DNA of 64,000 nt from Cricetomys ansorgei. Taxonomy: Eukaryota; Chordata; Mammalia; Rodentia; Nesomyidae. Position 1 is the first letter of the stretch. Each line of letters begins with the position of its first letter. Location of the stretch: NCBI GenBank assembly GCA_026225945.1, contig JAMJFZ010000289.1, positions 4,337,001 through 4,401,000 on the forward strand, given 5' to 3'. A model generated the notes under the pieces. The model saw only the letters and a list, made by a program, of their open reading frames with translations. It ran no database searches and was not told the origin of the DNA. Positions 45,366 to 57,439 of the stretch are shown one piece after another. The position numbers were made by a program, and so were the translations under genes.

Positions 45366-48064
45366 TCCTCTTATTTACCTTCAAAAAATATATTTGCTTC
45401 TCAGTTTTTAAATTACTTTTCCACTAGTGTGAAACTACAAATAATATCAAAATAATTTAGGGGTTTAAAAAATCCTCTACACATCTCCCCCTTGGTCAAG
45501 CTACTGTTTAGGTGTTTATCAGACTGATCTGCCCATAATCCTACTGCAATAAGCCTCCTGCTGATCTATCATTGACTCTTTTCGACTAACATATGAATAC
45601 AAGTACAAATGACATTGTAGAATCATGAAAAATGGAAAGTATTGAAGTGACCATGTGAATGACAACATCTAGATCTTTGGTAGAAGAAATTATTCATAAC
45701 AATTAGCTTTAATATATTATATGTAGTAATGTATATGTAGAGGTAATCTGGAATTCAGAAGAAGCAAATATGTCGAATTTTCTTGCAGATGTTGTCATAT
45801 TCCTGTGATTTAGGCCCAAATGCCTTACGAATGTGGCATTAGAGGCATCCAAATATCACATAGGTAGTGTTTTTGTGGATTTTGAAGGAAAACACAGACA
45901 TTAATGGATTTACATTTTCTAGGGAAAGTACTACAAATGTGTTTCACTCCATTTATGTGATGTTAAATACATTTTCATACCTTCTTATGGAATTTGGCAG
46001 ATTTAGCACTGAAAAAAAGAAAGCGCATCAACTTCAGCACAGCAAAGTGAAAGCCTCCTCTTTTTTTTTTTTCCAGTGTGTGACATGTGACTTCATATGT
46101 GATCCTATTTAGAAAAACCAAGATGACAGAATTCTCCACCTGTGCCTATTTCTCCTTACATTTTGCACAGTTTTATATTTCCTTCAATTTTCTGTACAGA
46201 TGACTGTGGTGTTTTCACTAGTTTATTATTATTCCAAAGAACTTTAAAACCGTGTAGGACACTCAAAGAGGGCGGGGGGAGCTTTGTGTGATAATGGAAA
46301 ACAAATCAGGGATGCTAATCTTCGCGCATCTGAAGAAATCCTGATTACAAATGCATGCAAACTTGGCACTTAGTGTAAGAGTGAAACAAAGATGAAAGCT
46401 CTCACTGTTGGCTGTCAAAACATTTTCTGAAATTCTCAGGCCTAGAAAATTAGCTTACTGTCATCACAGCAGGCTTTTGCCATGAAAGCCATTATTTTAA
46501 TTTCTTACTGCAGGTCCTATTGAGGAGTTAAATTCTGAAACTTCTTGTTTTACATAAACCAAACATGATAACAGAAACAGTGTGTCTTTATGTGACTGCC
46601 ATGGCCATTGTCAGAAATGGAAGGAAGATGTGGTGTTCATCTCTGGATGGTTTTGCTGATACTTCTAGAAAGAAAAAACAAAAACTAAACAAACACAATG
46701 TCATTGATTTGGTTTCCATAATTTGACTCATAATTTGAACTCGTAAGAGCATGCATTATTGTTCAGGAAAGAATAAGCATGGGATTCATTTCCAGTTCCT
46801 CATCCTGAAATTACTCTACGAATATAGAAAAATCTTGTCAGGTTTAAGTTAAAGACCTCCTTTAACTCAATATCTAGTGACACTGATTTCTGGGTAACTT
46901 TGTATTAAAAACATATTTTTTTTCCATGGATTAGAATTTTCTGAGAACACTAATAGAATAAGTAAACAGATTAAATTCTAAAAATTTATAGGAAGAATGG
47001 GACAGTAGTAATGATGGCATTTTAAAAGCACACTAGACAATCTTTTTGGAGGCTTTAGAAAAAAATTTTAAGGTAAAATTTCACCACTTTCATTTTCACA
47101 GGACATCTTTTGTCAAATGCCAATACTGGCAGGTATCCCATAATCTGAACCCCGCACAGCACTTTTCTCTCAGACAAATGTGGCAGTCGTGAGTTTGAGA
47201 AGGGTTTGTGTATGCTTGTATAATTGCTTATCCGGTAGGATATTACCTTTTCTGAATGGACAGAGTGCATACAGTGCCTTGGAATTCACCATGGAACCTA
47301 GTTACAAGACATTGGTACCACATTGTCTTTCTATGCCGACAAGCACCCAGGTTTATTGCTGAACGAATTCCAAGACTGTTTCATGGGTTAATGTTTTCAT
47401 GAGATCAGGTAGATGGTAGACATGGCCATTCCATCCGCTTCCAACATAACATACAATTTTTTTCATTCTTCATTTCCTTGTTCTTTGCCTCTTTGCACAG
47501 TGCAGGCCAAAGTGCATAATATCATCATTGATCCCAGGGGATTTGGTAAACAAGGCTGATACTGTAATCCAACCCTAAATAAGCTTTTAAAGGGAGTGAT
47601 CACTTGCCATCAGGAAAAAATACTGCTAAAACCTTCTTTGGAGCATGTTTCTTAGTGATGATTTGACTATAACAAGCTGAAAGCTTCCCATTCCTCTCAG
47701 AAAATGAGAGATAAAACATTTCTTTTATGAAGAGAATTTGAAATTACAATCTTGATCTGTGGAAATCTTGATAATAAATGGCAATAATTTCTAGTAACCA
47801 CTAGAAAGTCTTCAAACTAATACATTTAAGGATAGTCATTTTGGTAAATGTTCTTCTGAAGTGATAAATGGTTGGCAATTTTAAACACCATTCCCTTCAA
47901 TGAATTTGCAGGCATTTAGAACTAAGACATACCAGATTGTCTAGTGAACATGAATGTTACACTTCTGTGTCAGGAAGATATACAATCTTATCTGAACAGA
48001 CTATTCGCTACTTTTTTTTTTACATAAATCTAATTACCAATATATTTGAAATAAGTTTTGAATA
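45366..48064. other. Unassigned 2.7-kb stretch
   Basis: A run of 12 T lies at 46061-46072. The block 46250-46560 is the most complex: it has CpGs ('cttcgcgcatctg'), the overlapping motifs 'ctgattac' and 'atgcatgcaaac', and no repeat character. It could be a conserved regulatory element. Nothing else is recognised. Confidence 0.45.
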
Positions 48065-48090
48065 AGTAGTAGAAACCAGTTTCTACTACT
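48065..48090. repeat. Perfect 12-bp hairpin with 2-base loop
   Basis: 'agtagtagaaac' (48065-48076), loop 'ca', 'gtttctactact' (48079-48090). It is perfectly complementary and not part of any repeat that I recognise. Confidence 0.9.
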
Positions 48091-48952
48091 GAGTACTCCA
48101 GTTCTGAACTGGTCAGCAGCTGGATAAATTTTAAGCACTTTAACTGAATTAATTAACCTTTCTTGATGAAACATTTGCAATTTTTAATTTACAGTAAGGA
48201 TATCTCAATTTTATCACATAAACAAAAATGATCACTTCTATTTAATGAAAACCCACTTTAGGAATTTATCTGACACTCTAAATCCTAAAATCCAGTTTCT
48301 GTCTCATGTATTTTTTGCGGCATGTATATGGTGCGTATATATTACTGTGGTACCTGGAATGTTTTCCATAGACAAGGCTAAGCCATCTCTTGTTTGTAGT
48401 GACTAAGCATGATTATAGAGACTACATATAAGAGATGTAGTTATTTTTCTGCCAGGTTTCCTGTCCTATTTTAGAATATTACAATTTTACTTTTCCATAA
48501 ACTTTTCCAGTAGAACATTTATTGGTTAGAGTAGGGTACAGTGACAATATGATACACTGATATTTTCTATTGCATTGGTAAATATCTTACCAGCCAAAAT
48601 ACTTCATTAATAGCCTATGCCATTCACTCCTAAGCAGCATTATGTCAATATTACTCACATCATAAATCTATTCAATTAATTTTATAAAACTTGCTTCGTA
48701 CGCTTTTTCTTCTTAGCTTCAGATAGTCTGTTCCTCAGTGCAATAATTTTCATCCATATGCACTTAAATCTTTGGGCTCCTGGTGAACCATTTGGAACTT
48801 CCCACAAGTCTTTAACTGCCGTCTGAAAATAATGTACTGAAAACTAATAACAAATAAGGACTTTTTAGAAGAAGCATAGCGATTTACTGTATTTTACCCA
48901 GAATCATTTAAAGGATGTCACTGCGGATTTTACTCTCTAAAAATTACCTTTG
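48091..48952. other. Unassigned sequence
   Basis: AT-rich with no recognised repeat; ends at the SINE that follows. Confidence 0.5.
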
Positions 48953-49135
48953 AGGCCTGTAGATAGGTCTGCAGGAAAGGGAGCTTGCTGCCAAAATTTA
49001 TGAGCTGAGTTCAATCCATAGAACTCACATGGCGGAAAGTATGAACTGCTTACAAAAGATGTCCTACCTCCATATGTGGGCTGTGGAACACATGTGGCCT
49101 CCTGCGCACATAAATAAATAAATAATAAATGTGAA
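48953..49135 (+). mobile_element. B2/B3-type tRNA-derived SINE, plus strand
   Basis: Head 'gaggcctgtagataggtctg' is a decayed tRNA-like A-box region. It is followed by 'gagcttgctgccaaaattta', 'gagttcaatccatagaactc', 'acatggcggaaagtatgaac', 'gcctcctgcgcacataaata' and an AAATAAATAA tail. It is the same subtype as the copies at 10495 and 58285. Confidence 0.75.
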
Positions 49136-49554
49136 ATTATTAATAATACCTTGGTTCAATATACATTATCTACTGTGGAGTTTGGTGTGCATTTTGTAAT
49201 TCCTCACTATTGTTGATCAGATTTCATTGAACGATAAAAGTGATAAGCGTACTTGGCAGCATGTTATGAAGTTTAAATCCAAATCTTCTCAACTTCTTGA
49301 TACCAGGATGAAAAAATAAACAAATTTTTCCTCTGAGTTTACATTTCAGTTATTTAATAAAATAAAGCCCAAAGTTTTTCATACTTGCAAATTACAAAAT
49401 AAAAAATAGAGAGTAAATCGGAAGTCCTGTTATACACAAAAGATACAGCCAGATTTGATGAGATGTGTGATTTTTAATGGTCCTTGTAGTCACACTGTCC
49501 ATGATAATAGTTTCTTTCATGATGTTAAGCCAGTGCCTTTCATTCTTGAGGGAG

Positions 49555-49556
<2 letters not shown>
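49136..49556. other. Unassigned sequence
   Basis: AT-rich; only short frames. Confidence 0.5.
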
Positions 49557-49643
<87 letters not shown>

Positions 49644-49669
49644 CAGAGAGACAGAGAGACAGAGAGAGG
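49557..49669. repeat. (CA)n(GA)n(GACA)n compound microsatellite
   Basis: About 24 CA units (49557-49605), then GA units to 49624, then GACAGA/GAGACA units to 49669. The histidine/threonine and arginine/glutamate frames across it come from the repeat. Confidence 0.97.
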
Positions 49670-50099
49670 ACTTTTTATTGATTGCTTTTAACTTTAAATG
49701 TTTTTCTAGTACATTTCAGAAGATTTTGTTTTTGAAATAGGTCAGTAGCTTACAAGTTGAAAGTATAATGACTCTTCCCTTGAAGTAGCAAATTTCACTG
49801 TTTCCCACAAGTCTCGTCTAATGTTAGACTGGAAAAGAAGTTCTTTTATTTTTCTTCAAAGTTGAAAAGAGATTAAAGACATTCAGCCTCCTGTATCTAA
49901 TGTCCAGAAACAACAATATACCTAGGGATGCAGATTAAAAATCCTTCGTGAATTATTTTTCTTGTTACACTTTGGTACCAATTAATGTTCTTTTAATAAA
50001 GAATAAGCCTTGTAACTCTAAAAGAATGCTAAAGGGGGGCTTCTAGTCAAGGAAGGATATTCTGGTTTTAACCAGCATTTGTCACATAAAAATACAATT
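49670..50099. other. Unassigned sequence
   Basis: AT-rich; no feature seen. Confidence 0.5.
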
Positions 50100-50690
50100 T
50101 AAAAAAATTCGATGTTTTAATTTATTCATTGATAATTTTATCCATTTTTTCATAGTATTTTCCGTTCCCTAACTCCTGCCAGATCCTCCATCACCTCCTT
50201 ACCCATCCAATTGCATGTTTTGTTTTTTTTCTCTCAAAGACAAAAGACAAAGAAAAACAAACAAACAATAGATAAAGTGGAGTTCATTTTGCACTGCCTA
50301 ACTCAACACTGTGCATGGGGCTTGTCCTAGAATATGGTTGATATACCTAGTGTCACATCACTAAAAATAACAAAATAAAACCAAACAAAACAAAAAGAGG
50401 AAAAAACCTGATTTTTCCTCTCCCAGTAGCTATCATTTGTGAATAGCTTTCTGGGTAGGTATGAGACTTTGTGCTAACTCTCCCCCCTCCCCCATCCACT
50501 CGGCTCCGTGCTGGGCTTTTGTCTGACTTGAACTTGTGTATGGTGCCACAGTCCGAGTTAATACATGCATCTGTTCTGTTGAATGTGGAAAATGTTGTTT
50601 TCTTAAAGTTATCTACCACTTCTGGCTTTTACAATCATTCTTTCTGCCTGCTCTTCCGATGAAAATTGGACAAACATGCAGACAGTAAGA
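50100..50690 (-). mobile_element. LINE-1 3' UTR, minus strand
   Basis: Plus-strand order: 'ctcctgccagatcctccatc', an A-rich 'aaaacaaacaaacaata', 'gcatggggcttgtcctagaa', 'atatggttgatatacctagt', 'tttcctctcccagtagctat', 'gctgggcttttgtctgactt', 'gtcttttacaatcattct'-like end. The 3'-truncated text continues to 'ctgcctgctcttccgatg'. The whole 3' UTR order is present in antisense. Confidence 0.85.
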
Positions 50691-51404
50691 AACTTTGGAG
50701 TACTTCTCCATAATGGGATTCCTATGTCACACCCTGTTTATTCTTTAAAGTTTTGGTATAGTGCATACATTAGTAACTAATGTATTTGTGAGTACACAAT
50801 AGCTCTGGCACTGTTGCTCCCAGTACACTTAAAAAGAAGCCAGTTATAAACCAGCCCAATCCGAATTGAGACTATGATAGACTCATCACTGAAGAAACAG
50901 AAGAGAGAGAACAATCGAGAATATGAAGATCACATTTTAAGAACTTTGTAAGTTGTAGGTTTCACTTGAACAGTAGGAAAAAAAAAAGTCATATGAAATC
51001 TCTTTACCTAACCAAAGGTATTTCAGCTAATATACACAAAGAGTTTAGTATGACCCAGAGAAATGTGAACTCAAAATAATTGGGAAGATTCAACTGCCTA
51101 TGTAACAATGCCTACTTCATTAGTAGTGCCTAAAGTAGATAGGATCTCATAACTAACCCTATTTGGAGTTTCTTCAGCAAGCTCATTTTTAGAAACATAT
51201 GCATATATATACTCATTTACTTAAATCACAAAATCACAGCCTAAAATAGTGGGAATTGATTTTTCATCTTTCATTACTAATTTCTTCATCCTTCCTTTTG
51301 CTTAGTTTACCCAGCATCATCACATTGTACATTAAACCAATGCAGACCATGTGCTATTAGTATGTAAGTCATCTGTATATACATGCATACATTGTATGCT
51401 AATT
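50691..51404. other. Unassigned sequence
   Basis: No recognised repeat. An A-run of ten lies near 50980. Confidence 0.5.
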
Positions 51405-51548
51405 TTCTGTTTGTGTTCCTGAGACAAGGTTTTGTTCTGTAGCCCAGGTTGACATAAAATTCACAATGTGGTACCAGATGGCCTCAAATTCATAGTAGTC
51501 TCTATTTCTCAATCTTTTGGATTAGAAATGTGAGCCACTATGCCCGGT
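51405..51548 (-). mobile_element. Old B1-family SINE, minus strand
   Basis: 'gagacaaggttttgttctgt', 'agcccaggttgacataaaat', 'ttttggattagaaatgtgag' and 'ccactatgcccggttt' keep the antisense order of B1/7SL-derived SINEs. Divergence is much greater than in the copies at 19.6 and 21.2 kb, which suggests an early B1 (PB1-like). Confidence 0.78.
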
Positions 51549-52084
51549 TTAGAAACAAATGCATTTTAAAAGATGGGAAATAGGCAAAATAATTATATAT
51601 ACAAAATCTTTTGCATTTACTAATGTGCAAATTCACAAAAAATACTTTTAAGTTGAGAAACAGTAAACTGTAAAGGTTGCATAGAATAAAATTCATCATT
51701 ATAACTATATAATTCAATAAAGTATACAGGTAAGTGGTTTTCAGTATATTTACAAAACTCCATGACCTTTCCAATAGAACCAGAACGTTTCAATCACCCT
51801 CAAAAGATCTATTCAAAGCTAAATATCAGTGCGTATGTCCCATGTGCTAATCACTTCATGTTACCTTGTATTGTTTAATAATGATGATAATTTTAGGCAG
51901 ACAGGTAAATCTTTCTGTTTTATATATTATATATAATATATATACCTTATATATATATTATCAGCTCTGCAAAACATCTGTCCATTACTTGAATATCTTG
52001 ATTCATTAAAACTACAATTGTCTCTCCTTTCCTCAAATGAAGTGGGCCTAAGGAGTTTATTGCTCTTAAACAGACTGAAGGGAG
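51549..52084. other. Unassigned; TA-rich tract
   Basis: A (TA)n-rich tract occupies 51919-51960. The rest shows nothing recognisable. Confidence 0.55.
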
Positions 52085-53460
52085 ACTAACTAAGATATGA
52101 GACTCATATTTCAATATCTTCATTGTTCACGAATGAGTTGTTTAATCTACATGAGAGTGCGTATTAAGTTGAAATCTGTTTCCTATGAACTTCAGGTTGT
52201 ATTGTATTATGATCAGATAGGTTACACTGCATCATTTTAATCTTTCTGATTTTGTACAGATTTGTTTTGTATTCTAGAAAGTGGTCTCTAAGAAAGTTTC
52301 CATGTGAAGCTGTGTTAAATATGTATTCTGTGGTGTTTCAGTGGAATATTAGATAGATAACTATTAAGTCCATTTGGTATGTGTTCTGATTTAATTCTGA
52401 TACATCTACTGTTTGTTTTTTAAATATATGACCTGTCTATAGGAGAAAGTGGGGTACTGGAGTCACCTAATACTATGGGTTGATGTTAATCTGGGTTTTC
52501 TCTTCAGTAGGACATTTTATTTGTTTTATTTTAATTTTTTTTGAAATTGAGTGCACCAGAGTTTGGTACATATATGTTTAGGATACTAATGCCTTTGTGG
52601 TAAACTGATTCTTTGATAAGAATGAAGTGTCCCTTTCTATATCCTCTGATTAGTTTTAGTTTGATGCATATTTTAATCAGATATCAGGATAGCAATGTAT
52701 ACTTGCTTTCTGAAGTACTTTTTCATTCTTTTACTCTAAGTTGGTAGCTATTTTTAAAGCTAAGATGTGTTAGCTTTCACTTGAAAGATAGATATTGTTT
52801 CATGATCAATTCAGTCACCCTATGCCTGCCTTTTGATTGGAGATTTGAGGCAATTAATATTTTAAAATATTATTGAAATGTGTATGCTAATTGTTGTCAT
52901 TGTGTTCTTGACTTTTGGTAGGTTTTGTTTTCCTTAATGGTACTTAGTGTTTTAGGAAACATATGTTCATATTTCTTTCCATAGTATCTTGGATATACTA
53001 AGTCTTCTCTTTAGCCTAAAATACTGATTATTGTATTTTCTTTAGTTTTGGTTTGTTGGCTATGAATTTTTAAAACTGTTTATGTAATGGAAAGATTTTC
53101 TCTTTTCCTTCAACTATGGTGGATAGTTTTGCTGGGTGTATTCGTGTGGGTTGCCCACCACATTCTTTTAGGACATGAAATGCTTGACACAGGCTCTTCT
53201 GGCTCTCAAAGTTTCCATTGAGTTTCCATTATTCTGATGAGTTTTCCTTTACATGTGACTTGTATGTTTTCTCTTGGCATTTTCATTACATTTCTTTGTT
53301 CTGTATACTTAGTGGTTGAACTGTGATATGCTATAGGGATTTTTCTTATCCTATTTGGTGTTGTGTTTGCTTCTTGTATCTATATAGGTATGTCTTTCCT
53401 TAGTTTGGGAGGTTTTTTTTTCCTTTTTATGATTTTGTTGAAAGCATTAGCTGAAGACAT
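52085..53460 (-). mobile_element. LINE-1 ORF1 3' end and ORF2 5' part, minus strand
   Basis: Long antisense L1 fragment. Left part (ORF2 endonuclease): 'ccatgtgaagctgtgttaaa', 'tattctgtggtgtttcagtg', 'gtccctttctatatcctctg', 'gattagttttagtttgatgc'. Middle: 'gcctgccttttgattggaga', the start of ORF2. Right part (end of ORF1): 'gttttgctgggtgtattcgt', 'ctcttctggctctcaaagtt', 'ttatgattttgttgaaagca'. It is the longest coding-derived L1 piece here (about 1.4 kb), with many stops and frameshifts. An A/T-rich insertion interrupts it near 52518-52545. Confidence 0.82.
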
Positions 53461-54439
53461 AAACGAACAGAAAAAAATGTATAACTCATTAATAGGAAAT
53501 TAACTGTACTGTCTTAAAAACATTCACCCAGTGTCTTGAAAAACACATTAGGATGTATAAGTAGGATGTATTTCATTGCAACTAGAAATAAATATATACT
53601 CTACCAAAAGAAGTATGCATTTATCATCTACAAATATTATACTTACATAAAAAGAAATTATATGTTAAAATCTCAATTGCATAGACTTCTCATGGTACAC
53701 ACTTTAGACAGAAGTACCATGATACTACCTATTACTCTCCACTGTGAATGCTAATATGTTTTTATAATTATGCATAGTACTTATCTCAAAATAATTATGC
53801 AATACTAGGCAGTCATTTTCTACTAGTACATGCATTTATAAAATGTTAAATCACCTATTTCTACCTACAAAGAAAGATAAACACTTAATTTCCCTTGCGT
53901 ACAGTACTCTGTGAAGAGACAAATTTGGGGGGTGCTCATCATAGTCTGGATGATCTATAATTATAGTATTAGTCTCTCTGGATTTCTTCCTAGTACTTGA
54001 CTTGACAAGAACCTTCCCTTGTAGAAATAACTTGCAAACTGCACTCTAAAGGATGACTATTCAGAATAAATTTTGCCCATATCTTTAGTAGGTACTGTAA
54101 AAGAAATAGCAATATTGGGACAATTTGTAGAAACATTTATATGTATCATTTAAACGTAAATTCTAAATTTAGTATCTTAAATTCAATCCTAATATTATCT
54201 TTATTTCATAGTAATATTTCACAGCCTTTATATATTGGGAGAAGCATTTGAATAATAAAACAAATGAAACAGATCTATATGTATTCATAAGATTTAGTTA
54301 AATAAAAATGTAACTTGTTGGCTATTTTCTTAATATTTGCACAACTTTCTTTCTTAAAATTTTCTTAAAAGATGCCTCTGAAAAGTTCTTAAAGAACAAC
54401 GTCTTTCATTTTGTTGGTTGACTATACTTAAAAATATAT
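53461..54439. other. Unassigned AT-rich sequence
   Basis: No recognised repeat. A 72-codon frame (53536-53754) is lysine/tyrosine-rich because of base composition. Confidence 0.5.
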
Positions 54440-54490
54440 TGTTGTGGGATATTTTACTCCTGTGTGCTGTTTTGGTTTATAAAAAGGCTT

Positions 54491-54531
54491 TGATGCCTTG
54501 TAGTTGTGAAGTCTGATGCCTTGTAGTGGTG
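54491..54531. repeat. Direct duplication within the LTR
   Basis: 'tgatgccttgtagttgtg' (54491-54508) and 'tgatgccttgtagtggtg' (54514-54531) differ at one base with a 23-base period. They lie just after the TATA-like box. Confidence 0.85.
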
Positions 54532-54645
54532 CAGGCCTTGCTTCCTACCTATTCACACTCTTGTGCTAACCCTGCTGAGATCTCCACAGATAGGACTAAC
54601 TGTTTACAGCTAGAGGTGATGTATCACTATCAAAGATCTGTGGCT

Positions 54646-54673
54646 GGGTGATCAGAGAATACTCTGATCACCC
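54646..54673. repeat. Perfect 12-bp hairpin within the LTR
   Basis: 'gggtgatcagag' (54646-54657), loop 'aata', 'ctctgatcaccc' (54662-54673). The arms are perfect despite the age of the LTR. Confidence 0.88.
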
Positions 54674-55064
54674 CTAGCCTAGTACTATTGTGTTGTAATG
54701 AAGGACTGGGTGTGGAGAGGGGGCTAGGGGAAATGTTTAAAGGATCTAAGTCAGAAGCAGGCAGGGGGAATGGAGGAGGGTAGAAGGGAGAGAAGCAAGA
54801 GAATATGATGGAATGAAGTCTCTGCCTAGCCACCCAGGTATTGAATTTGACATGACTTATAATTAATAAAGAGCATTGGAAACTTTAACGTTGGACTCTT
54901 ATTAAGTTATTGAAAATAATTTAACAATATATCTTCTTGAATATAAGATGTTAATGGCTAACTGACTCAATAACAAATAAATGATACTTCTCAGATCTAA
55001 GTTACATTTTTAAAGACCACACTTATATTTTCTAAAATGAATAGTGCTAGCAGTTTTTTAAACA

Positions 55065-55175
55065 TATATTAACTCATTCAATCCTATAAAAAAATCTCAT
55101 TTTATAGATGTATATAATTCTCCACGAAGGGCATTAAATTATAAAGAGTAAGGCAGAATGTGAACCCAATTTCTT
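55065..55175 (-). mobile_element. MIR SINE fragment, minus strand
   Basis: 'ttaactcattcaatcctata', 'ctcattttatagatgtatat' and 'ggcagaatgtgaacccaat' follow the reverse MIR order (aactcatttaatcctcac, cattttacagatgaggaa, ggattcgaaccca). Confidence 0.55.
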
Positions 55176-55859
55176 AAAATGGAACAGTACTATAAAAAGA
55201 AACATTGCCTCTGCTAGGTTGCATTTACCTTCATGATACCAGCTTTACATGTGCCATAGGTACACAGGCAGAGCTCTCCCAATGGCTGCAGCTGGTCTCT
55301 TGAAAAACAACTCAGACAACAGCTGAGTTAATAAACTCAGCTGCAATCCTCACAACAATCAAAGTACCCTTTCCTTCCCTAAAATAAGACTCACTACATT
55401 AAAAAGTACTTTGCAACCTTGTAACAATTGGGAAAGGACATAGGTTTCAAGACAAACAGGTAAGTAATCTGTAATAAATTTGTTTTACTATTGTATATCA
55501 CTGAGACAGGCAATACTTGAAAATACCATTTAAAATGTCTGAGCCTTAGAGTAAGGAAGTTCCATTAGTGTCAATCAGAGAAGCTGAAAGAGAGATAGTG
55601 GCCGGACTGTTAAACAAATTCAAAGATACTGAGGGAAGTAAACCCTCAGAGAGTGTTCTCTATGGTAGTACTATCTGTAAACCAGTCACACACTATTTTT
55701 TGATGAAGGATGAAATGTTACTAAAATTGCAAAAAGGCTATGTCATCCATTTTTCTAAATGATACATTTCTACATTCTTATTAATAGATCTCTCTCTTTT
55801 CCTATGAAAGTACCCCTTTTAACTTGTAAACATTACAAGGTTTTGAATAATTTTTCCAA
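55176..55859. other. Unassigned sequence
   Basis: No repeat recognised. The 64-codon frame 55568-55762 has protein-like composition (it begins 'MSIREAEREIVAGLLNKF') but no support as an exon or retrocopy. Confidence 0.45.
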
Positions 55860-56255
55860 TTCTTTTTCTCTATTTATTGATAGATTTTTTTTTCTCACAT
55901 AATATATCCCGATTAGGTTTGCCTTCCTTCACTCATCCTGGTTTCTCCCCACCTCCTCTCACATCTGGATCCAATCCCTTTCTATTTCTTATTAGTAGAC
56001 AAAAAAAAGCTTCTAATGGAAAGTAATAAAATGTAAGAAAGTAAGATTAAGAAAAAGAAACTAACAGATCAGAATTGGACAGAACAAACAAACCCAAGGA
56101 AAAGAGCCCGAGAGACGGCACAAAAAACAGAAACCCACATGATCACACTCAGGAATTCCATAAAAAAAAAACAAACCCACTAAACTGGAAGCCATAATAT
56201 ATATACAGAGGACCTGGTGCAGACCTGTGCACTCCCAGTGCATGCTGTCTTATGC
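55860..56255 (-). mobile_element. LINE-1 3' UTR, minus strand
   Basis: Plus strand: 'ctctcacatctggatccaat', 'ttattagtagacaaaaaaaa', 'agcttctaatggaaagtaat', 'cagatcagaattggacagaa', 'gcccgagagacggcacaaaa', 'ctggaagccataatatatat', 'gaggacctggtgcagacctg'. This is the antisense order of the Lx/L1 3' UTR. Confidence 0.83.
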
Positions 56256-57439
56256 ATTTATAGTCAAATCAGTTTAAGTGTTTACTTTTGCTTAGTAACT
56301 GAATTTACTACATGGAGTTGTATTGGTCATATGGCCATCAATGTAGGCATATTTGTAGCTAATATGCTATTAGAATTTTGTCACATTTTAAGATCATTCA
56401 CATGGGCTCAGGTTTCATAAAACACAGACTTTCACTACATAGAGGTCAACAGTGTGTGAAACTGCCCTTAAACATGTTTTCAAAACATTGGAAACCCTAT
56501 ATAAAAATACTGATCCAATGGAATATCTTTGCTTGAAAATTAGACTGAATTTTCATGACTTCATCTGCCAATTCTTTCACACATGGTGTTTGCAGCTAAA
56601 AAAACAAAAAAAAAAAGACGACTCAGTGCTTACGTATGTGGTATGTGTGCATGGAATACAAGGCCATGAACCAACTATTTACTATTATTAGTCCTTTTCA
56701 CTTTTCTACTTTCTAAATTTTAACTCTTTATCAGTACCTTTTTTGCTAGTTTTACTTGCATCTTAAGATGTATTGTACTGCCTGGAATCTTTTTCTTAAG
56801 AAAATGAAAAAAACTACTACCATCCCCGACAACAAACACACAAACAAATAAACAAAATAATTGGCTATCCCTGAAGAACTCGATTCTCCATTGACAGGCT
56901 TAACCACTAAGAGCTGTCCCTAGTCTGGAGTGCTTAAAGCATCCTCAGTTATCAAAAGGACAGTGCGTTTCACATGAAAACTGTTTCACCACTCAAAACC
57001 GTTTCGACCAGATTCACTATGGGATCAATGGATTTCATAATTTACATCTCGCTACTCATAGTAATCAGAGATTCAAATGAACTGCTTGTCTTAGTCAAGT
57101 TATATCCAGCGTTTCATTCCCTGCCATATCAGTTTAGGAAGATTGAATGCATGTTCTCAAAATGAAAATATGATTATTAACAAATTACATACATATTTCT
57201 AATTATATGTAATCATGTGAGTCTTGCACTAATATATTTATATACTCACCACAAACTCCTACATCTTTAATCTGTTCCGCAATGTGACTTTTTTGAGTAT
57301 ATGTAGGCATTGTACTCTGGGTTATTATTAAGAAAAGCTATGACATTTATTGAGATTGATTATTGGTAAGGTTCCCATGAGTTGTGTGTTTATGTTCAGA
57401 ACATACTAGGTTAAACTAAATAAAGATAGAAACTATGTG
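56256..57439. other. Unassigned sequence
   Basis: No transposon recognised; contains an A-rich 'aaaaaacaaaaaaaaaa' patch near 56600. Short frames only. Confidence 0.5.

Larger units (their letters stand above)
54440..54885 (+). mobile_element. Rodent ERV-like LTR, plus strand
   Basis: Starts 'tgttgtgggatattttactc', a typical rodent ERVK LTR opening, with 'ggtttataaaaaggc' (TATA-like, 54473-54487), a G/A-rich section (54700-54800), and a poly(A)-signal region 'aattaataaagagcattgg'. The 3' edge is unclear because the last CA appears mutated. Features inside are a 23-base-period duplication and a perfect hairpin. Confidence 0.6.

Noticed and set aside
49455..49740. Two overlapping frames of histidine/threonine and arginine/glutamate repeats
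   Set aside because: Both come from the compound microsatellite.
55568..55762. 64-codon frame with protein-like composition
   Set aside because: Too short, no homologue recognised, no clear splice sites or retrocopy marks. It would need a protein search.
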